A stretch of DNA of 64,000 nt from UBA5543 sp964464965 (GTDB lineage: Bacteria > Bacteroidota > Bacteroidia > Chitinophagales > Chitinophagaceae): the NCBI GenBank assembly GCA_964464965.1, contig CAYXHM010000003.1:440443-504442 (forward strand), read 5' to 3'. The notes under the pieces were generated by a model. It searched no databases, was not told the origin of the DNA, and was given only the letters and a program-made list of their open reading frames with translations. The position numbers were made by a program, and so were the translations under genes. Of this stretch, positions 26,535-34,327 are shown in pieces; within the stretch, counting starts at the first letter, position 1, and the number at the start of each line of letters is the position of its first letter.

Positions 26535-28247
26535 ATGAACATAAAAGAAGTATCAGCAATACTGAATAAGGATATAAAACTGCCCGCCGCTATGGCTGAA
26601 GACCTGCAGCGCCGCCGCGATGTGTATTACGGTATGAGCCTGCACACTACGGGTGCCTGTCCCCGCTTCCGCGATTTGAGCACCGGGCGCATGATAAAGC
26701 CTGCGGGCTATTACGGCGAGGAATACCAATACCTGTTTGACAACTTCCTGATGAGCCGCCACCCGCGCGAGGATGATGCTACACGCAACTGGCGCTACAG
26801 CCAGTATCGCCCGCTTACCAAAGCAGCCTTCGGGCAGATAACGGGCGTGGTAACCGGCGCCATATTCCAGGACAGCAACTATACGCTGGAGCTGCAGGAT
26901 GAACAGGACCACGCCTACGTATGGGGCAACCACTTTAGCGGATATGATATTGCGGGATACTTTGCCAATATAGGCTTCCGCAATATGATAGAAGACCCCA
27001 ATGGTGTTTTCCTGCGTATACCCACGCGGCCGTTTTACGAGCAGGGCAGTGAAAAACTGGAGGTGGATATATGGTTTGTGAACAGCAAGGATATGGTATG
27101 GTTCAGTAAAAATGATATGGTATTTAAACATGGCAACCATGCCTACTGGGTAAACAACCATACCATATGGCGCTATACTTACGATGCGCAAACAAAGAAA
27201 TATTACATAGCCCAGCCCGATGCAGGCGGCTACTACGCGCATATGCTGGGCAGGCTGCCCGTAACTATAGCAGGTGGCGAATGGAACACACAGGGCTATT
27301 ACGATAGCTTCTTCAGCCAGGCAAAGGCAGCGGCGGATGATTTCATTAGCGCCTACAGCGCGGCGCAACTGGTGGACAAAGAGGCATCTCACCCGTATAT
27401 AGTAGAGGCCAGTGCCGACTGCCCGGACTGTATGGGCAAGGGGCATGTGCAGCGCGACTGCGATAGCTGCCCTATGGGTATAGAGCTGGCGCAATGCCCC
27501 GCCTGTGCGGGCAGCGGGCAGGTGAGCCGCAACCCCGGCCAGCGCATGATCATCCCGCATGAGGATATGAAGAACGGCACACCGATACAGATTGTAAACC
27601 CTGATGTGAGCATCAACACGCACCACCGCGAAGTGTGCAGGCAGGTAATGGCGCTGGTGATAGATGCCCTGCACCTGCAAAAGACCGACGAGGCGCAGAG
27701 TGGGGTAGCCAAGGCCATAGACCAGGAGCGGCTGTATAAATTCATCAGCACCATAAGCAACACGCTGTTTGACAAGATAATTTATGATACCCTGCGAGAT
27801 ATAGTGGCGTATAGAAATATAGATGGCGATACGCAACAAGCCTTCCGCCTGGTGAAGCCTACACAGTTCAGGATAAAGACAGGTGCTGACCTGCTGGCGG
27901 AGTATGGCGAGAGCAGCAAGGCAGGTATGCCGGTGTTCATCCGTCAGCGTATGGCGGTAGATTTTACAGACAAGCAATACAGCGGCGATGAGCTGATGAA
28001 AAAGAAAGCCCGCATTATAACAGAGATAGATGAACTGAGCGTACTGACCACGCAGGAGCTGCTGGACCTGCGCGCCACAGGTGCCGTAACCGCAGCAGCA
28101 CTACTGCACAGCCGCCGCCTGCCCGTGCTGATAGATGAACTGATACAGGACCGTGGTGAATACTGGTTTATGAATACAACTGTAAAAGAGATAAAGGAAT
28201 TGCTGAAACAACCCGTCCCCGCACAGGAGCGGAGCTCGCTGAACTAA
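26535..28247 (+). CDS. Phage portal-like protein with inserted six-Cys zinc module
   Basis: 570 residues. The N-terminal region has NFLMSRHPREDDATRNWRYS, then PLTKAAFGQITGVVTGAIF, then SNYTLEL, the layout of portal proteins of Bacteroidota phages (by eye). The C-terminal part has helices with DLLAEYGESSKAG and ELLDLRATGAV. Residues 296-324 contain CPDC-x9-CPMG... and CPACAGSG (Cys 296, 299, 309, 312, 321, 324), with two CxxCxGxG repeats like the DnaJ zinc centre. A portal forms the dodecameric DNA gate at the capsid vertex. It is the last gene of the plus-strand block; no capsid or protease gene follows, as would be normal. Confidence 0.6.
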   Translation: MNIKEVSAILNKDIKLPAAMAEDLQRRRDVYYGMSLHTTGACPRFRDLSTGRMIKPAGYYGEEYQYLFDNFLMSRHPREDDATRNWRYSQYRPLTKAAFGQITGVVTGAIFQDSNYTLELQDEQDHAYVWGNHFSGYDIAGYFANIGFRNMIEDPNGVFLRIPTRPFYEQGSEKLEVDIWFVNSKDMVWFSKNDMVFKHGNHAYWVNNHTIWRYTYDAQTKKYYIAQPDAGGYYAHMLGRLPVTIAGGEWNTQGYYDSFFSQAKAAADDFISAYSAAQLVDKEASHPYIVEASADCPDCMGKGHVQRDCDSCPMGIELAQCPACAGSGQVSRNPGQRMIIPHEDMKNGTPIQIVNPDVSINTHHREVCRQVMALVIDALHLQKTDEAQSGVAKAIDQERLYKFISTISNTLFDKIIYDTLRDIVAYRNIDGDTQQAFRLVKPTQFRIKTGADLLAEYGESSKAGMPVFIRQRMAVDFTDKQYSGDELMKKKARIITEIDELSVLTTQELLDLRATGAVTAAALLHSRRLPVLIDELIQDRGEYWFMNTTVKEIKELLKQPVPAQERSSLN

Positions 28248-28287
28248 AATGTTTGATGATTTTTTGGATTATGGTGGTTAATAATTA

Positions 28288-28311
28288 CCCTGCCCGTTTT
28301 TACGGGTCGGG
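28288..28311. terminator. Shared terminator between convergent portal-like and SIR2-like genes
   Basis: An interrupted stem (CCC-T-GCCCG / CGGGT-C-GGG) with a loop TTTTTA, centred between the stop codons at 28247 and 28313. Confidence 0.45.
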
Positions 28312-28312
28312 G

Positions 28313-29407
28313 TTATAATGTAAGTTCTGGTGGAAGATAGAAATCCTCACTTGGTTCACCAACGATTACTTTTAAAGTGTCTATTTTATTGCTATCAACT
28401 TCAGGGAAAGTAGCAAGAAATTTTGTTTTGATATCTTCTGGGAAAATATCTTGGATATATATCTTACGAATATTTGCAAAATCAAGTGTACTAAATATTT
28501 TTCTATCAACCTCACGATTAAAAAAGGGAAATGAATACCCTATGATAACTAATACATCTGTACGTTTAGTTCTACTAGCAATTGTATCAAGGAAAGTATA
28601 GGTACTACCAGAAGTATCCCATCTTGAAGGTTCCTCCCATGCAAATCTTAAGCTTGTAGTTTTAAACTTTTTCGTACACTTAAATTCGTAATACTCTGCA
28701 CAAAATCGCTCAAGATCGTTGATGCCACTTAAGTCAGATTCGAAGTCAATTTCATACGGAGTCGATCCGATTTTTTCGTCGTATTGTAAATTGTATATAC
28801 TGCCGTTTATTTTAATTATCTCAAAATTCTTATTTTCTTTGAATGGGTTATTATGGTATTTATGATAATTATAGGGAGTAATAAAATTTAATTTTTCCCT
28901 TATGTCATTATAATGATAATCTTGGGGATGTATTGTGTAGTTTCTATAAGACTTTTCAAACTGTCGATCATAATTCCATGATAGGATTTTTATGTTTTGA
29001 GGTGCTTTTTTATTTTTATTTAATATTGAGGCAAAGAATGTATCATATCTCATGTCTACACCATTTATGTATTCTTCAAAAGAAAGGAATGAGGACAATG
29101 CAATTTTTAGTCGTTTAAGAGATTCTTCGTCGTCTATTATAGTCAGTTTTTTTGCATAAGTATCGATTGTACTATGTTTGCTTGATTCATTATGTAACCA
29201 GCTCAAATCGTTCCATAATATATCAACGCTTTGTTTGAATTCTTCATGTGATGAATAGTGGTTTAACTTTTGAGCTCCTAGCAGAATATTGTTGCTGTAC
29301 GTTGTAATCTTTCCAACTAAGGTTTCTAAACGCCTAGGTATAGTTTTTACAGTTGGTAGTTTTTGGGCGCTTGCTCCTGCAGCTAATAAATATGTAACGT
29401 TAGTCAT
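28313..29407 (-). CDS. SIR2-like domain protein, possible defence gene
   Basis: 364 residues, clearly more AT-rich than its neighbours, consistent with transfer. The N-terminal TYLLAAGASAQKLPTVKTIP is a SIR2-type nucleotide-binding GAGxS loop. ILSWNYDRQFE (N145) matches the catalytic-Asn segment, and VLVIIGYSFPFFNREVD (290-301) is the GYSxxxxD strand. The usual catalytic His segment (K-x-H-G-S) reads K-I-N-G-S at 199-203, that is Asn for His. SIR2-like proteins of this size often act as NAD-degrading abortive-infection effectors; here the altered residue makes the activity uncertain. No partner gene (HerA, Argonaute, TIR) is adjacent. It sits immediately after the phage-like block. Confidence 0.65.
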   Translation of the reverse strand: MTNVTYLLAAGASAQKLPTVKTIPRRLETLVGKITTYSNNILLGAQKLNHYSSHEEFKQSVDILWNDLSWLHNESSKHSTIDTYAKKLTIIDDEESLKRLKIALSSFLSFEEYINGVDMRYDTFFASILNKNKKAPQNIKILSWNYDRQFEKSYRNYTIHPQDYHYNDIREKLNFITPYNYHKYHNNPFKENKNFEIIKINGSIYNLQYDEKIGSTPYEIDFESDLSGINDLERFCAEYYEFKCTKKFKTTSLRFAWEEPSRWDTSGSTYTFLDTIASRTKRTDVLVIIGYSFPFFNREVDRKIFSTLDFANIRKIYIQDIFPEDIKTKFLATFPEVDSNKIDTLKVIVGEPSEDFYLPPELTL

Positions 29408-29437
29408 GCGTATAGTTTATGTGTACCTCAATATACA

Positions 29438-29479
29438 CAATCCCCACACCCCTGTAATGGTGAAAACACCCTATTTGGG
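29438..29479 (+). repeat. About 42-bp direct repeat, copy 1
   Basis: It begins CAATCCCCACACCCCTG and matches 30087-30129 with three mismatches and one indel. The two copies bracket the 29548-30063 gene. Confidence 0.7.
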
Positions 29480-29547
29480 CGTGTTGTGTTTACTTTTCTT
29501 AATTATTTTATCTGTTTTCTTATCAATCTTCTTCTCGTATTGGTCGG

Positions 29548-30063
29548 TTACACGCCCGAAGCTGCGGAGTTTATTTGTACCCGGTTGCATAAACTGTAAG
29601 AGAGCCGCATTTTATCATTGCTGTCCGGCCTGATGTGGTAGTAAAATTTCTCAATGCTGTTAGAGGATTTTTCAACTTCTGTCAATGCTTTTTCCCTGTT
29701 TGCTATACTATCAAGTGTTCGCACTTTCAGAAGTTCACCCTGCCCGTATTGTATCTCAACCAGGTTGCCTATATCATCGTGCGATATCTTATACTTAAAT
29801 GGAAACAGTATTTCAAATCCGCGGGAAGTGGTTGTGCGGTCACTTTTCATAAAACTCTGCTCAATATCTTTTTTTCGTGTTCCCGTGCTGTCACTCTCAA
29901 ACACAAATTCATCCCGCCAAAACAGGAATTTTATTTCATTGGTATCTCTGACATCATACGCAGTTACGCTTTCACGCCATGTTCCATCCAGCTTCTTTTT
30001 TTTGAATGAACACAAACTGATTATAGCAACTATAAAAATGAAGGGAAGTAATTTTTTATACAT
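29548..30063 (-). CDS. Predicted lipoprotein or secreted protein bracketed by direct repeats
   Basis: 171 residues with signal MYKKLLPFIFIVAIISLCSF followed by KKKKLDGTW; the Cys at 18 could be a lipobox. The KLDGTWRESVTAYDVRDT start is reminiscent of lipocalin-like lipoproteins. The rest is charged, with FVFESDSTGTRKKDIEQ and a YHIRPDSND segment. It lies between two 42-bp direct repeats (29438 and 30087), next to a SIR2-like gene and upstream of modular palindromes. Its function is unknown; it could be cargo of a small cassette. Confidence 0.6.
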   Translation of the reverse strand: MYKKLLPFIFIVAIISLCSFKKKKLDGTWRESVTAYDVRDTNEIKFLFWRDEFVFESDSTGTRKKDIEQSFMKSDRTTTSRGFEILFPFKYKISHDDIGNLVEIQYGQGELLKVRTLDSIANREKALTEVEKSSNSIEKFYYHIRPDSNDKMRLSYSLCNRVQINSAASGV

Positions 30064-30086
30064 CGCTCAATATAAAAATTTTCGAC

Positions 30087-30129
30087 CAATCCCCACACCC
30101 CTGCAATGGTGAAAACGCCCTGTTTTGGG
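30087..30129 (+). repeat. About 42-bp direct repeat, copy 2
   Basis: Matches 29438-29479 from CAATCCCCACACCCCTG through the CCCT...TTGGG end. It lies 23 bp upstream of the 29548-30063 start codon. Confidence 0.7.
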
Positions 30130-30148
30130 TTGTGAGTGTCCACCACGA

Positions 30149-30222
30149 GTCAACCTCCCCGATTTGCAAATAAGCCGGAGGCTTCTTTGCAAATATCCCC
30201 TCCTAAAAACAGGAGGGGAGCT
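30149..30222 (-). repeat. Modular palindromic repeat, unit 1 (inverted)
   Basis: Read on the minus strand: GCT + core palindrome CCCCTCCT-GTTTTT-AGGAGGGG (30197-30218), then a private hairpin (30162-30194; ATTTGCAAA / TTTGCAAAT with an inner AAGCC / GGCTT), then the end box GGGGAGGTT. Confidence 0.8.
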
Positions 30223-30276
30223 GTAAGTGTTGTTTTGTGTTTTGGCTATTACGCTAAAATAACTTTAGTAAAGTAC

Positions 30277-30351
30277 GCTCCCCTCCTGTTTTTAGGAGGG
30301 GAGGACGGACTTTCCCGCTTTGCGGGAGAAAGTCTGTCTGGGGAGGTTAAC
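30277..30351 (+). repeat. Modular palindromic repeat, unit 2
   Basis: Core palindrome CCCCTCCT-GTTTTT-AGGAGGGG at 30280-30301, then a different hairpin at about 30304-30338 (GACTTTC...CCGC pairing with GCGGGAGAAAGTC), then GGGGAGGTTAAC at 30340-30351. Confidence 0.8.
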
Positions 30352-30394
30352 ACGCGGCGTGTAGTTTCAGCAGTTAATACAATAATAAGTAAAA

Positions 30395-30455
30395 GCTCCC
30401 CTCCTGTTTTTAGGAGGGGAGAAACTGCTGACCAGCAGTTTCGGGGGAGGTTAAC
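30395..30455 (+). repeat. Modular palindromic repeat, unit 3
   Basis: Core palindrome at 30398-30419, then a third private hairpin at 30421-30442 (GAAACTGCTG / CAGCAGTTTC), then GGGGAGGTTAAC at 30444-30455. It ends 45 bp upstream of the DUF559 gene. Confidence 0.8.
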
Positions 30456-30499
30456 TCATGGAGATGAAATAATGTGTATTTTAGAATAAAGAACAAAGA

Positions 30500-30862
30500 A
30501 TGCGTAAAGGGCAAATCAAGAACGTATCATACCTTACAACTACCCGCAAACAACTCCGCAACAACCTCACACCCGCAGAAGCAGCACTATGGAATTTTCT
30601 GAAGAACAAACAACTGGATGGCCACAGGTTCAGGCGGCAGGTGAGTATTGAAAACTACATAGTCGATTTTTATTGCGCTGAAATAAGACTGGTAATAGAG
30701 CTGGACGGTTCAGTACACAATCACCCTACAATAGCAGATAATGACAAGCACCGCGACGAGCGATTAAAAGACCTGGGCTATATCGTACTCCGTTTTGAAA
30801 ATAAACATGTTTTTGAATTAACAGATTGGGTACTCGGGGAGATACGGAAGTGTTTTAACTGA
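30500..30862 (+). CDS. DUF559-type (Vsr-like) endonuclease-fold protein
   Basis: 120 residues, the usual length of the family. RKQLRNNLTPAEAALWNFL is followed by HRFRRQVSIENYIVDFYCAE, then LVIELDGSVH, then RDERLKDLGYIVLRFEN. The D-F-Y and E-L-D residues match the catalytic acids of the PD-(D/E)xK / very-short-patch-repair-like fold. Activity on DNA is inferred from the fold. It sits directly downstream of three modular palindromic repeats; in Bacteroidota such small nuclease genes are often seen beside G/C-rich palindromes (recollection, not a search). Confidence 0.8.
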   Translation: MRKGQIKNVSYLTTTRKQLRNNLTPAEAALWNFLKNKQLDGHRFRRQVSIENYIVDFYCAEIRLVIELDGSVHNHPTIADNDKHRDERLKDLGYIVLRFENKHVFELTDWVLGEIRKCFN

Positions 30863-30915
30863 TTACTTATTCGCGCGTGTGTCTACCTCCCCCGATCCTC
30901 CACCACACAAAAAAA

Positions 30916-30936
30916 TGGGTGGCTTTTTGCCACCCA
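30916..30936 (-). terminator. Terminator of the PepSY-like lipoprotein gene
   Basis: An 8-bp perfect stem (TGGGTGGC / GCCACCCA) around TTTTT; on the minus strand it is followed by a run of seven T (with the stem's A before them), 30 nt beyond the stop. Confidence 0.85.
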
Positions 30937-30965
30937 CCCGGTCATCACAACACTATTTAAAGGGG

Positions 30966-31490
30966 CTATCCCTTCAATGCTTTTTGTAAATCTTCTATCG
31001 CGGCTTTCTCCTGTATCATTGCGCCGTTCTCATCATAAAAATAATCTTCACCATTTATCAGCACTTCATAACGTACAGTTTCATTACTCATCGTTATTTT
31101 GTTTGCGGCTGTAATGTCACCAAGAGTTTTGGCAGATTTCATTACAGGTTCAGGGAGGTATTCCAGCGCTATTGCTGCAACTATTGCATAGCGTGTACCA
31201 TCGGGCAGGTACACTACGGCCATGTTCAGCCCATTGTTATTAAAACTGGCGGTGTACATGCTGTCTTCCCAGTCCCATTTTGCACCCACAACATCGGGGT
31301 ATGCGCTTTTGAAAGTGTTGGTTACATTTTCCGGCACAGTTGCGCCACCTGTGGTGGTTTCTGCGGCCATCGGTGGTACAGCCATCGTGGTATCGGTTGT
31401 ATCAGCAGTACCTTCAGTATCGCCGGTACAACTGTAAAGCATTAAACTCATTGCCGCTATTGCTATCAGGCTTTTCATAACATTGTTCAT
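30966..31490 (-). CDS. PepSY-like (BLIP-type beta sheet) lipoprotein
   Basis: 174 residues. The signal is MNNVMKSLIAIAAMSLMLYSC with lipid Cys 21 and a Thr/Asp-rich tether (GDTEGTADTTDTT). The domain starts VTNTFKSAYPDVVGAKWDWE and continues YTASFNNNGLNMAVVYLPDG, which is the PepSY-like / DUF2874 repeat of Bacteroidota; a second half-repeat follows (TVRYEVLINGEDYFYDENG). Such proteins are periplasmic or surface lipoproteins of unknown ligand. It is a single gene with its own terminator. Confidence 0.75.
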   Translation of the reverse strand: MNNVMKSLIAIAAMSLMLYSCTGDTEGTADTTDTTMAVPPMAAETTTGGATVPENVTNTFKSAYPDVVGAKWDWEDSMYTASFNNNGLNMAVVYLPDGTRYAIVAAIALEYLPEPVMKSAKTLGDITAANKITMSNETVRYEVLINGEDYFYDENGAMIQEKAAIEDLQKALKG

Positions 31491-31598
31491 TTTAGTTAAT
31501 AATAGTAAGTGTTTTGTATATCCTCATAACACTCTCTTATGAAAATAGTTCAATTATAATATTCCTTAACATTTTGTTGCGCGTTGACAGACAGGCCA

Positions 31599-32666
31599 TT
31601 ATGTTTTTAATTCCAGTTGCAGAAAGGCTGCTACACGCTCCGCTTCGGCCTGTACCTGTTCTTTTACAGCCTTGCTTACCTTGCCAAACATATCAGTTTC
31701 TACCTTTACCGTATCGCCCTTTACCACCCGTTTCCATAGCCCTTCTATTTTACCGTTTATCACCACGGTTGGCCAGAAGATACCGTTGGATGTGATGGTC
31801 TTTTTATAGTGTTTAGGGTCTATCACCGCGCTGCGGTCTTTATAGCTTATCATGTATTCATCAAACGCAGGCAACAGGTACACCGCATCTTTTACAGCAG
31901 GCATACGCCAGCTCTTCATTACATAGTATTCATTTTCTCTGGCCTTAATTATTTTCAGTGTGCTTTCTATAGAAGCTATGGCCTTCTTTGCCAGTGCCAC
32001 GGATAGTCCCGTCCACCACACAAAATCCTGCAGGGTGGCGGGGGCATGTGCGGTGAAGTAGCGCGTAGCCAGTTCTGCCAGCGCTTCTTCCTGTGCAAGT
32101 GTTTTTCTTTCAGGCACCCTTTCGTCCAGCAGCATATAGGTTTGCTTGCTGCCTTGCATAGGGCCGCTGCATACCAGCATATCCAGCTCTGCCCTGCCCA
32201 TGTAGTGAGACAGGGCATTATCTGCAGTTTGAAAGCCTGCCTTTTCAAAGATGGGCCTGAAATCATCCCGCGAAAGGCAGCTATCCTTTTCCAGCGCTTT
32301 AACAATCAGTTTGTTGGTCTTTTTAAAAACATCGTCAGCCAGCCCCCGCTGTTTCCAGTGCGACTTTGACAATTGCAGCACATGCGGTGCTGTCAGCTCC
32401 AGCAGCCAGTGTATATCTTCTGCACATACCAGGTGCCATGTGGGGCGCATCAGGTGCGTGCGCAGTATATCACCTTTATCCAGCGCCTGCTGCACAGCGG
32501 CATCTGTAGTCTTTGGCAGCCGCAGCCCTACCGCCCATTTGCACATGGCAAACTCTTGTGCCTGCATAGCGCCCATATACCGCACTACCTGCACAGGGGT
32601 CTTAAATTTCTGCCTGGCTATCATTTGCCCATGCAGCCTTGCAGCGGCTATATCATTGATTGTCAT
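31599..32666 (-). CDS. AlkZ-like winged-helix DNA glycosylase family protein
   Basis: 355 residues from the ATG at 32666. The longer open frame adds 35 residues without homology features, so MTINDIAAARLHGQ was chosen. It belongs to the HTH_42 / YcaQ family: tandem winged helices, the GAMQAQEFA segment carrying the catalytic QxQ pair, ILRTHLMRPTWHLV, and a C-terminal VVINGKIEGLWKR. Members remove alkylated bases or unhook interstrand crosslinks. QxQ, not QxD, suggests the AlkZ rather than the AlkX type. It probably acts in cytoplasmic DNA repair. Monocistronic. Confidence 0.8.
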   Translation of the reverse strand: MTINDIAAARLHGQMIARQKFKTPVQVVRYMGAMQAQEFAMCKWAVGLRLPKTTDAAVQQALDKGDILRTHLMRPTWHLVCAEDIHWLLELTAPHVLQLSKSHWKQRGLADDVFKKTNKLIVKALEKDSCLSRDDFRPIFEKAGFQTADNALSHYMGRAELDMLVCSGPMQGSKQTYMLLDERVPERKTLAQEEALAELATRYFTAHAPATLQDFVWWTGLSVALAKKAIASIESTLKIIKARENEYYVMKSWRMPAVKDAVYLLPAFDEYMISYKDRSAVIDPKHYKKTITSNGIFWPTVVINGKIEGLWKRVVKGDTVKVETDMFGKVSKAVKEQVQAEAERVAAFLQLELKT

Positions 32667-32797
32667 TACTCTAAAATACAAAAAACAATAACCCGCCCAT
32701 ACGGCATACAGCCATAGGCAACGATTATACGGATAATTAGATATATCCATATTAAAAGCCGACCTTTGCATTTCACTAAAATTTCATTTTCGGTACT

Positions 32798-33250
32798 ATG
32801 GGTCAAGAAACAATGGGTAAGAAAGACAGGGAAAAAAAGAAGAAACAAAAACTACAGGAGAAACAAGACAAGAAAGAAGAGCGCAAAGTCAATAACAATA
32901 AAGGCAAAGGCCTGAATGATATGATGGCGTATATAGATGAGAATGGCAACCTGTCATCTACACCACCAGACCCACGTAAAGTTAAAGAAATGAAGCTGGA
33001 AGACATACAGCTGGGTGCGGCTAAAAACGAGCCTATTGATCCTGCAGACCTGATAAGGACCGGGGTGATCAAATTCTTCAATCACGATAAAGGTTTCGGT
33101 TTCATCAACGACCTGCAAAGCCAGGAAAGTGTGTTTGTACACATTAACGAGCTGAATGAGCCTGTACAGGAGCACGACAAAGTAACTTTTGAAGTAGAGA
33201 AAGGCCCTAAAGGCCTGGTAGCTGTAAGGGTGAAGAAAATGCCAAAATAA
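32798..33250 (+). CDS. Cold-shock domain protein with basic N-terminal extension
   Basis: 150 residues. Residues 1-45 are Lys/Glu-rich (KKDREKKKKQKLQEKQD), then a linker, then a cold-shock domain at about 87-148: TGVIKFFNHDKGFGFINDL holds RNP1 (KGFGFI), and VFVHINEL is RNP2. The extension plus CSD layout is common in Bacteroidota. It binds single-stranded nucleic acid and is a likely RNA chaperone. A near-consensus -7 box GACCTTTG lies about 30 nt upstream and a strong terminator follows. Confidence 0.85.
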   Translation: MGQETMGKKDREKKKKQKLQEKQDKKEERKVNNNKGKGLNDMMAYIDENGNLSSTPPDPRKVKEMKLEDIQLGAAKNEPIDPADLIRTGVIKFFNHDKGFGFINDLQSQESVFVHINELNEPVQEHDKVTFEVEKGPKGLVAVRVKKMPK

Positions 33251-33274
33251 TACTACAGTCTTACAAAAAAATAT

Positions 33275-33304
33275 ATCCTGCCCTTACTTACGTAACGGCA
33301 GGAT
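33275..33304 (+). terminator. Terminator of the cold-shock gene
   Basis: An 8-bp stem (ATCCTGCC / GGCAGGAT) directly followed by six T at 33305-33310. It ends against the convergent stop codon at 33312. Confidence 0.8.
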
Positions 33305-33311
33305 TTTTTAT

Positions 33312-33617
33312 TTAAAGTACATCCATCACAAACTTTTCCTTCTGCATTATTTCTTTGTAGGTCTTGTCGATAAACAAGCTGGCATTGATGTTTTTAATGC
33401 TCTGGTTGTCTGTAAACAATGGCATGTAACCATCGTTGCCCAACATCGACTTAAATTCAAACTTGCGCATCTGCAGCCAGGTGGGCATGTGAAAAGTGCC
33501 CGGGCATACAGTGCAGGTTATCAGCTGTATATCGGCGGCCATTTCTATTTTGTACGATACCGGTACCTGCACATCTTCACCATTCACGTTATAGTCAACT
33601 AGTATTTCGTTTATCAT
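33312..33617 (-). CDS. Small protein of unknown function downstream of the RRM gene
   Basis: 101 residues, MINEILVDYNVNGEDVQVPVSYK onward, with no signal peptide or membrane segment. It contains a CTVCPGTFHMP segment with two Cys and ends FIDKTYKEIMQKEKFVMDVL. It starts 13 bp after the RRM gene stop, so it is probably co-transcribed with it. No family was recognised. Confidence 0.6.
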   Translation of the reverse strand: MINEILVDYNVNGEDVQVPVSYKIEMAADIQLITCTVCPGTFHMPTWLQMRKFEFKSMLGNDGYMPLFTDNQSIKNINASLFIDKTYKEIMQKEKFVMDVL

Positions 33618-33630
33618 AAATCTTTATTTT

Positions 33631-33921
33631 TTACTTGCTTTTTTTAGGGTTTGGCGGTGCAAAGCTGGTTCTTACAGCATGGCGCGGGCCTTTGTCAGTC
33701 ACCACTATCTGGTTGTTCATAAACACGGTATGGTGCAGTTTCTGAACGGCATTCAAAGCGTCAGAGGTTTCTTCTATATCTACAAAGCCAAACCCGCGCG
33801 ACCGGCGTGTTACCAGGTCTGTTATCACTTCAGCTTTCTGTACTACGCCATATGCGGCAAACAGCCTTCTCAGGTCTGCAGTAGTAACGGTGGCGTTCAG
33901 GTTGCCGACGAATAATATCAT
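33631..33921 (-). CDS. Single-RRM RNA-binding protein
   Basis: 96 residues forming one RNA recognition motif: RNP2 LFVGNL at 3-8, RNP1 RGFGFVDI at about 44-51, and the helix TTADLRRLFAAYGVV. The short Lys/Pro tail (APPNPKKSK) is typical of bacterial Rbp-type proteins in cyanobacteria and Bacteroidota. It binds single-stranded RNA and probably modulates translation or decay. It clusters with other RNA genes here (cold-shock protein at 32798, RhlE-type helicase at 34525). Confidence 0.85.
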   Translation of the reverse strand: MILFVGNLNATVTTADLRRLFAAYGVVQKAEVITDLVTRRSRGFGFVDIEETSDALNAVQKLHHTVFMNNQIVVTDKGPRHAVRTSFAPPNPKKSK

Positions 33922-33979
33922 TCAAATACTTTTTAAGCCAAAAAAAGGCTACATAACGCAGCCTGTATTGTAATATATC

Positions 33980-34183
33980 CTACCGCACTTTGAGCAATAC
34001 GGGATGTTCTATTATGAACGTGCCCTGCTCGTATTGCATGGTATGCTCGCGCGCTGCTGTGTTAGACTGGTACACCCCAACTACTTCTTTGCCTTTTATT
34101 ACCAGGAACTTGCCGGAATATTGTTCTATGAAATTTTGTCGGTTAGCTTTGTAATAATCAATTTCTCCTGCTATTGTATCCAT
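33980..34183 (-). CDS. DUF5678-like small protein
   Basis: 67 residues. The sequence YKANRQNFIEQYSGKFLVIK, then GKEVVGVYQSNTAAREHTM, then GTFIIEHPV follows the short 'F...y.gkyv.ik...v.g.y......a' fold of DUF5678. No Cys, signal peptide or membrane segment. A short distance upstream of the divergent RhlE-type gene. Its function is unknown. Confidence 0.65.
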   Translation of the reverse strand: MDTIAGEIDYYKANRQNFIEQYSGKFLVIKGKEVVGVYQSNTAAREHTMQYEQGTFIIEHPVLLKVR

Positions 34184-34327
34184 ATTTATTTACGCAAAGC
34201 TTATGTCGATGCTGTTAAAGATACGTATATATTTTGGTTGCAAATAATATTGTTTTGAAATTGACATTATTATTGCGTATAAATGCGTTGGCAATACATT
34301 AACACGCACTATATACATAATAATGTG

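Noticed and set aside
26553..27977. A 474-codon open frame antisense to the portal-like gene
   Set aside because: Its composition is that of a shadow frame (rich in Cys, His, Tyr, Arg without domain pattern), and the plus-strand frame has clear structure and a good start.
30149..30455. The palindromic units as a CRISPR array
   Set aside because: Only three units, one inverted, with irregular spacing (83 and 118 bp) and self-complementary inserts instead of spacers; no cas genes nearby.
30136..30489. A 117-codon frame starting with GTG upstream of the DUF559 gene
   Set aside because: It is a translation of the palindromic repeats (repeated PPKNRRG/SPPVFRRG pieces) and has no ATG or ribosome-binding site.
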